From Photobacterium jeanii (GTDB taxonomy: Bacteria > Pseudomonadota > Gammaproteobacteria > Enterobacterales > Vibrionaceae): a DNA stretch of 64,000 nt. The translations under genes and the position numbers were made by a program. The stretch spans positions 992,001 to 1,056,000 of the forward strand of contig NZ_LVHF01000033.1 in assembly GCF_001650345.1 (NCBI RefSeq), in the 5' to 3' direction. Below, piece by piece: positions 59,407 through 64,000 of the stretch (its first letter is position 1; the number at the start of each line of letters is the position of its first letter). Under the pieces are notes generated by a model. The model was not told the DNA's origin, ran no database searches, and saw nothing but the letters and a program-made list of their open reading frames with translations.

Positions 59407-61905
59407 CTAGTTCAAATATACCATTGTTTCATTTGAAGTGATAAATAGCGTTTCTTCGCCAGTATTACGTACCGATTTTAATTCTAACTTTTGATGATTT
59501 GGCTTGATGTAATAGAGTTTATCATCCGTATCAATCAGAAGAGTTCGTAACCTACCGTAAACAATCACTTGTTCTAACTTTTTCCAGCGCTTACTTTTAT
59601 CAATCGTCGGTAATAAATCATCGATGCCTTGATTCATAACGATAGACTGTAATGTCAATTGCCCTTGTTCATCAAGCATTGCAAACGTGTCAAAAGTACC
59701 TTCAACTTTCATCACGCGCGCCTTGTTATGAGCAATAACGCGTGGTGAAGCGCCGCCACCTAAATCCCAGCAATCGACATCACCATTACGGCTCAACGCA
59801 CAAAAACGGTCGCTATCCGGACTCGCTGCCAGTGCTTGATACTCACCTTTAATTTCACCACCAAAATGATAAGCCATTGGCCCCCAAAGCAGAATATTCC
59901 CTGAGCTATCTAAAGCAAGGAAATGACTTTGCACCGGCGCGATATCGACAATATTCGCTTGTAAACGACGATAAACTTTGAGTTCATCATCAAGGCTTTG
60001 ATAGGCTGAATCTTCAAAATTAGATGCCGCAAGAATAGGACTCCCACCAGCCATAGCACCGCCCCAAGTGACAACACTTCCATCATCAAATAAAGCAGCA
60101 GAAGCAGCGTCGTTATGAACTAGCTTTTTAGCCCCTTCTTGCTCAAGTCGAGCCAAAATACTTGGCTCAGGACGACATCCGCCTTTCAAGCGGTGGATTA
60201 AAAGATGATCCCCTGTCGCACGATTAAATAAGTAACCACAATGGCTTTGTTGCACACTTTGGTTATTTGCCAATAGTTTAAACGGGAGTTTCTCGGGCGG
60301 ATTCCAAGCTCCATCCACGGCTAAACGCCCATCTTTATATCTCCTTGGCACTTTATCAGTACGGTTATAAGCCTCTATTTGCGGTACATCAGGAGCTTCA
60401 GCGACGATTCGCCATGGTGATAATGAGTAGTCACGAAAGCGAACACGCTTAAGTTGGTTAAGTAAGCGGTTATGTTCTAAATAATAATTTGGCTCATCAT
60501 GCTGAGCGTTCAACTCTTGATAACGCTTTTTCAGATCTCCGCTAAATTGTTTTGTATATTGAATGGCATCCTCGCGAACTTCAGGACGCCCACTATCAGC
60601 TAAGACATTAACGTCATCTTTAAAGCGATTAGAAAACTCGTTTCTGCTCCTCCAATAGCTAGAAGCTTCATACCAGTGCTCTTTCCTCGCGTGCAAGGAC
60701 AACTCAAACTGACTATACCTGTCTTGAAAAGCTGCGGCTTCTTGACGCCAAATAATTGCTTGCTCTTTATCGCCCGACTCATTTGCTCTATCCAGCAACC
60801 ATAGCATTGCGGTTACATTACCTTTAATTGCTGCTTGATAAATTTTAGCGCGAGTATCCGGTAAATCTGGGGCTTGTTTAAGTGCAATCTCAAGCAAAGC
60901 GTTGGCATCACCTTCACTCATCGCACTCTGTAAATATGCTTCAGCATTTTCAGGCTCACTGTTTTCAAGCAGCACTGATAATTGATACTTACATGCAGCA
61001 TCACACGATCCAACTATGTCAGCTTGACTTAATAACGCCAAAGCCGAATCAGCGTCACCGCCATCAATCATCACATACGCGAGTTCTGTAAACGCGCGAA
61101 GCTCACCCGCCTGAGCAGCAGAGAACAACAATGATTTCATCTGCTCACTATCGTCTTTAGTGAAAAATGTACTTTCTTGTTGAGAAAATAAAAGATCACC
61201 ACGAGCTAATAACGCAGGTCCGTAGTTACCCGCCTTTTCAAACCAAGTATCAGCCTCATTAAGATCTGGATTCAACATATTAATGCCATGCTGAAATTGT
61301 AATCCCATGCGGTAACTTGCTATCGCATCGCCTTGCAATGCGGCTGGTTTAACCCATTCATTAACACAATGCTGGCTTAGATATAAAGGATCCTCTTGCA
61401 GACACATATCCAAATGCATTTGCGGCGGCACTTCAGTCGTATAAGCCCATTGCATCGCAGCTTTTAAATCTAGAGGCAACCCATAGTTACCCGTTCGATA
61501 ACCTTCAGCCAAATACATTCGAGATTGTCTAATATCGGCTTTTGCGGCTTGCCACAAATATGGTGACGCTTTACTTGGGTCTGATTGACTTGCCCAACCT
61601 TGAACATGACCTAAAAACGCACTGTACGCTGAGTACGCATCGCCTAATTGCGCGCTCAATTCAAACATTGCCAACGCGCGATCTTTATTCGGTGACTCTA
61701 GCCCCTCACCCGTGTAATAAAATTGCGCCAATGCCCCTGCACTCCAAGCGGTATGCTTGGTGATAGACTCAGCGAGCGCAAGTCGCTGCTCAGCACTAAG
61801 CTTCGGCTGTTGTAATTCATTTTTAAATTCTGATAAAGGATCTGCCGCTAGACTTGGACTACCAGCAAGCGCTGCAACTATGGGGAAAATAGAAAAATAC
61901 CGCAC
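59407..61905 (-). CDS. Large exported protein: Sel1-like repeats plus RCC1-like segment
   Basis: 832 residues. Signal peptide (SIFPIVAALAGSPSLA, cleavage about 20). Residues about 50-400 are Sel1/TPR-like helical repeats (for example ALAQFYYTGEGLESPNKDRA, then LDLKAAMQWAYT). After a linker, residues about 590-790 contain repeats such as AALFDDGSVVTWGG, FLALDSSGNILLWG, CALSRNGDVDCWDLGGG and AMLDEQGQLTL, the strand pattern of RCC1 beta-propeller blades. Periplasmic or surface protein, probably protein binding. Function unknown. Confidence 0.75.
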   Translation of the reverse strand: MRYFSIFPIVAALAGSPSLAADPLSEFKNELQQPKLSAEQRLALAESITKHTAWSAGALAQFYYTGEGLESPNKDRALAMFELSAQLGDAYSAYSAFLGHVQGWASQSDPSKASPYLWQAAKADIRQSRMYLAEGYRTGNYGLPLDLKAAMQWAYTTEVPPQMHLDMCLQEDPLYLSQHCVNEWVKPAALQGDAIASYRMGLQFQHGINMLNPDLNEADTWFEKAGNYGPALLARGDLLFSQQESTFFTKDDSEQMKSLLFSAAQAGELRAFTELAYVMIDGGDADSALALLSQADIVGSCDAACKYQLSVLLENSEPENAEAYLQSAMSEGDANALLEIALKQAPDLPDTRAKIYQAAIKGNVTAMLWLLDRANESGDKEQAIIWRQEAAAFQDRYSQFELSLHARKEHWYEASSYWRSRNEFSNRFKDDVNVLADSGRPEVREDAIQYTKQFSGDLKKRYQELNAQHDEPNYYLEHNRLLNQLKRVRFRDYSLSPWRIVAEAPDVPQIEAYNRTDKVPRRYKDGRLAVDGAWNPPEKLPFKLLANNQSVQQSHCGYLFNRATGDHLLIHRLKGGCRPEPSILARLEQEGAKKLVHNDAASAALFDDGSVVTWGGAMAGGSPILAASNFEDSAYQSLDDELKVYRRLQANIVDIAPVQSHFLALDSSGNILLWGPMAYHFGGEIKGEYQALAASPDSDRFCALSRNGDVDCWDLGGGASPRVIAHNKARVMKVEGTFDTFAMLDEQGQLTLQSIVMNQGIDDLLPTIDKSKRWKKLEQVIVYGRLRTLLIDTDDKLYYIKPNHQKLELKSVRNTGEETLFITSNETMVYLN

Positions 61906-62046
61906 GAGATAAGCCTATATAACCAAATAAAGGCGAAAACTTACCACCTAACGTGCTGAAATAAAATAATTAAATTTAATTGATATTAATTATGATCGGC
62001 GTTTTAGCTAGCGTGAGAGCAAGCGCAATAATTGCGTCACCTATTA

Positions 62047-62589
62047 TTATTTCAAAATGCTATAGAGCACATGTGGCGCTAACCAATGATCACGTTCTAA
62101 TTTAGGGTGCAGAAAGTCATTCCCAGTATTCGACATTCCTATTTTCTCCATCACGCGTTGTGACGGCAAATTAACACCTGCGGTAAAAGCATGAATTTCA
62201 GCTAAACCTAAACCATCAACAACATGCTCAAATCCATAATTTAGTGCAGCTCGAGCCGCTTCTGGCGCATAGCCATTACCCCAATATTTCGCTGATAGTC
62301 GCCAACCAATTTCCAGCAAAGGTGCGTTAGGAAGACCACTGTTACTATCTTGATAGTGCAAACCCACCATGCCAATTAACTCATGATTTTGCTTTAGTTC
62401 AAGCGCCCAGAACCCCCAACCATTTTGATTAATCAACTCACGAAACCGAGCTATTTGATCTGCACTTTCCTGATCCGTTAATACCGAGGGGAAATAACGC
62501 ATCACCTCAGGGTCTGCACACAATTGGCAATAAGGCTCAATGTCTTTATCTCGCCACTGTCTTAGCACTAATCTTGGTGTTTCAATCAC
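62047..62589 (-). CDS. GNAT acetyltransferase, RimJ/RimL type
   Basis: 180 residues. MIETPRLVLRQWRDKDIEPY is the standard opening of the RimJ/RimL group. Motif A: LEIGWRLSAKYWGNGYAPEA (about 92-111); motif B: PSQRVMEKIGM. Modifies a protein N-terminus or a small amine; substrate unknown. Confidence 0.85.
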   Translation of the reverse strand: MIETPRLVLRQWRDKDIEPYCQLCADPEVMRYFPSVLTDQESADQIARFRELINQNGWGFWALELKQNHELIGMVGLHYQDSNSGLPNAPLLEIGWRLSAKYWGNGYAPEAARAALNYGFEHVVDGLGLAEIHAFTAGVNLPSQRVMEKIGMSNTGNDFLHPKLERDHWLAPHVLYSILK

Positions 62590-62624
62590 TACTCACCTCC
62601 ACAGACTATTATTTTCCATTAAAC

Positions 62625-63365
62625 CTAAATACACCTTATTTGCGGTACCCAGATATATCCATGCGCGGTATCTCCGTAGCATTTACCTTCCGCATTCACA
62701 GCATATAAACCAGCAATATAAAGACACATTAACGCATCCAACACGTCTTCGTTTTGTTTAATTGCTTTCCCTTTTAATTTCGCAATATGATCCGAACATA
62801 AAAAGTGGCTATAGTTTTCAGAAATAGAAAACAGCAATATATCAGACTTAGCGAGTTGCTTTATAAACGATGCTAATTCAACCTGACCTCGCTTCTTATC
62901 TGTCACTGTCCCTTTCTTGTATAACAGCCGTTCAGACAGCGCAAAGCACTCAATAATTGAAGGATGTGGGTAACACTCAAACTGCCATTTAGAAGAACCT
63001 AAATGATCAAAACCAAGTTGAACCAAGCCCTCTGCCAACTCAACACTGAATGCATTGGGATATAACGTTTGATTGGCAGCATGACAAGCCACTTTTCGTG
63101 CACTGTAGTCTCTGGCTAACGCCTTCTCACAATCACGCATACCCGCCTTGTTATTGATGATCAGAGGTGCATCAATCGCAATCCCTTGAAGCTCGGTAAG
63201 GCTACCAATATAAGCCTTCATTTTAGGCATACCAATAATCGCAGGCATAACTTGCTCTAACACTAACACTGGCGTGTTCTTCGCTGAAAGTTCAACTCTA
63301 CCTAACGCCAAAGCTGACGGATTAGTCTCACCTTGCCACGCAAGGTCAATGCCGAGAAGTCGCAA
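62625..63365 (-). CDS. DUF429 protein (predicted RNase H-like nuclease)
   Basis: 246 residues from TTG 63365, chosen because AAGGAGG stands 7 bases upstream; the longer frame to 63485 has no ribosome site. LLGIDLAWQGETNPSALALG (Asp in the first strand), GIAIDAPLIINNKAG (second acid) and EDVLDALMCLYIAGLYAV (Asp-Ala-x-x-C/L) give the RNase H-like acid triad of DUF429. Cellular target unknown. Confidence 0.82.
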   Translation of the reverse strand: MRLLGIDLAWQGETNPSALALGRVELSAKNTPVLVLEQVMPAIIGMPKMKAYIGSLTELQGIAIDAPLIINNKAGMRDCEKALARDYSARKVACHAANQTLYPNAFSVELAEGLVQLGFDHLGSSKWQFECYPHPSIIECFALSERLLYKKGTVTDKKRGQVELASFIKQLAKSDILLFSISENYSHFLCSDHIAKLKGKAIKQNEDVLDALMCLYIAGLYAVNAEGKCYGDTAHGYIWVPQIRCI

Positions 63366-63565
63366 TGATATTCCTCCTTTTAAATTAACACAGTGACATG
63401 TTTGGCCTGTTTTGCTTTTAGAGCAATCAAAACTTAACAACTTAGATCCAATTCCTAGATAGCACCAAATACTAGATAGCACCAAGCACTGGATAAAAAC
63501 ACAGTATCAAGATAATCTAGCACTCACCGCCAATTATATGTTTAATTTTCAATCAGGATGACGAC

Positions 63566-63790
63566 ATGAACATCGCAATGCGTAATAAAATCATCGAAGT
63601 ATGCCAGAGCAAGATCGCTAAGAAAGGTGATAATGTCGGTGTCTCTTTCTATGCCTTCTTTGCCAACAAGAATGACAAGCCAAATGAATTAATGGAAGTC
63701 GCAACATGGTGGATCCAAACCCACCAGCTTGATCACTTTGAAAAAGCCCACAAGATCATAAAACTCGTTCGAGACGAGAAATCCCTCTAA
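63566..63790 (+). CDS. Short conserved cytoplasmic protein (DUF6500-like)
   Basis: 74 residues with AGGA 8 bases before ATG 63566. IAKKGDNVGVSFYAFFANKN, then WWIQTHQLDHFEKAHKI. The pattern matches a short marine gammaproteobacterial family I recall as DUF6500. Function unknown. Confidence 0.65.
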   Translation: MNIAMRNKIIEVCQSKIAKKGDNVGVSFYAFFANKNDKPNELMEVATWWIQTHQLDHFEKAHKIIKLVRDEKSL

Positions 63791-63938
63791 CCGAAGCAGC
63801 GCAGAGCAATTTATTGCGCTCGGAATAAATTCTGTTAAACCAAATTGCTTAAGATAATGGAATTAGCCTTAAATCACAGTGTATAGATTCATTAGTGCTA
63901 GTGTTGAGTTATTAAATAAGTAACTAGGTACACTTCAA

Positions 63939-64000
63939 ATGCATGATATTGGAACTACTGCTGTCACTGTATTTATGGGCTTTTTTGCCATGATGAACCC
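63939..64000 (+). CDS. MarC-family membrane protein, 5' end only
   Basis: The frame from ATG 63939 reads MHDIGTTAVTVFMGFFAMMN, then P to the window end. This matches the first helix of MarC/UPF0056 (NAAT) proteins, which usually read VTVFLGFFAIMNP here. Cut by the window edge. Confidence 0.7.
   Translation, partial: MHDIGTTAVTVFMGFFAMMN

Noticed and set aside
1..64000. CRISPR arrays, tRNA, rRNA and riboswitches
   Set aside because: No regularly spaced repeats, no tRNA cloverleaf ends and no recognisable riboswitch core found by reading both strands; a covariance-model scan would be the decisive check.

Overview
The window looks like the terminus region of the larger chromosome of a member of the Vibrionaceae (Photobacterium or a close Vibrio relative). 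The main reasons are a near-exact Vibrionaceae dif1-type Xer site at 11394-11421, a VxrAB-type two-component operon with its DUF2861 partner, an RpoS-paralogue sigma factor, and typical Vibrionaceae small genes (DUF3319, YoaH, YciH, DUF2301). No rRNA, tRNA or CRISPR array was seen. Function calls come from reading translated sequence and recalling families; no database search was possible.

Region by region. 1-5.1 kb: a truncated PatZ-like acetyltransferase/acyl-CoA synthetase, a DUF2301 membrane protein, a SPOR lipoprotein and D-Ala-D-Ala ligase. 5.2-7.0 kb: a YhfG-Fic pair and a Cre-like tyrosine recombinase. 7.3-10.7 kb: DUF3319, a RimK-type zinc protease-like protein, a HAD phosphatase, YciH, and an overlapping bactofilin/M23 peptidase pair. 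10.7-11.7 kb: non-coding DNA holding dif.

11.4-19.1 kb is the accessory core. Beside dif lie two degraded copies of one phage-like element in the same orientation. Copy A has a DUF3653-type gene, a Doc/Fic cargo gene and a tightly coupled minus-strand cluster of virion/lysis-like genes. Copy B keeps only the tail of the DUF3653-type gene, a different (HEPN-like) cargo gene and the first small membrane gene. Between them are two half copies of an IS1202/ISNCY-type insertion sequence, joined end to end across 5 bp. No integrase or relaxase is present in the element, and the surviving part lacks a recognisable major capsid protein or packaging ATPase.

19.2-35.5 kb is mixed housekeeping and accessory chromosome: YjdM/PhnA, LysE exporter, GNATs, GST, a decayed HD-domain pseudogene, nucleotidyltransferase, methyltransferase, RpoS-like sigma factor, chromate transporter with a divergent LysR, OmpA lipoprotein, acyltransferase, a NadD-like/NadE divergent pair, and a small HD-domain hydrolase. 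35.5-43.4 kb is stress and iron related: NnrS under a clear NsrR-type operator, the VxrABC operon, and an AraC regulator divergent from a TonB-dependent receptor.

43.5-64 kb: DEAD-box helicase, YjdF-like protein, small XRE regulators, SulP transporter, outer-membrane barrel, REC-GGDEF protein, ToxR-like membrane regulator, Cti fatty-acid cis/trans isomerase, cytochrome b561, several unknown exported proteins, a Sel1-repeat/RCC1-like fusion, GNAT, DUF429, a short conserved protein and the start of a MarC-family gene.
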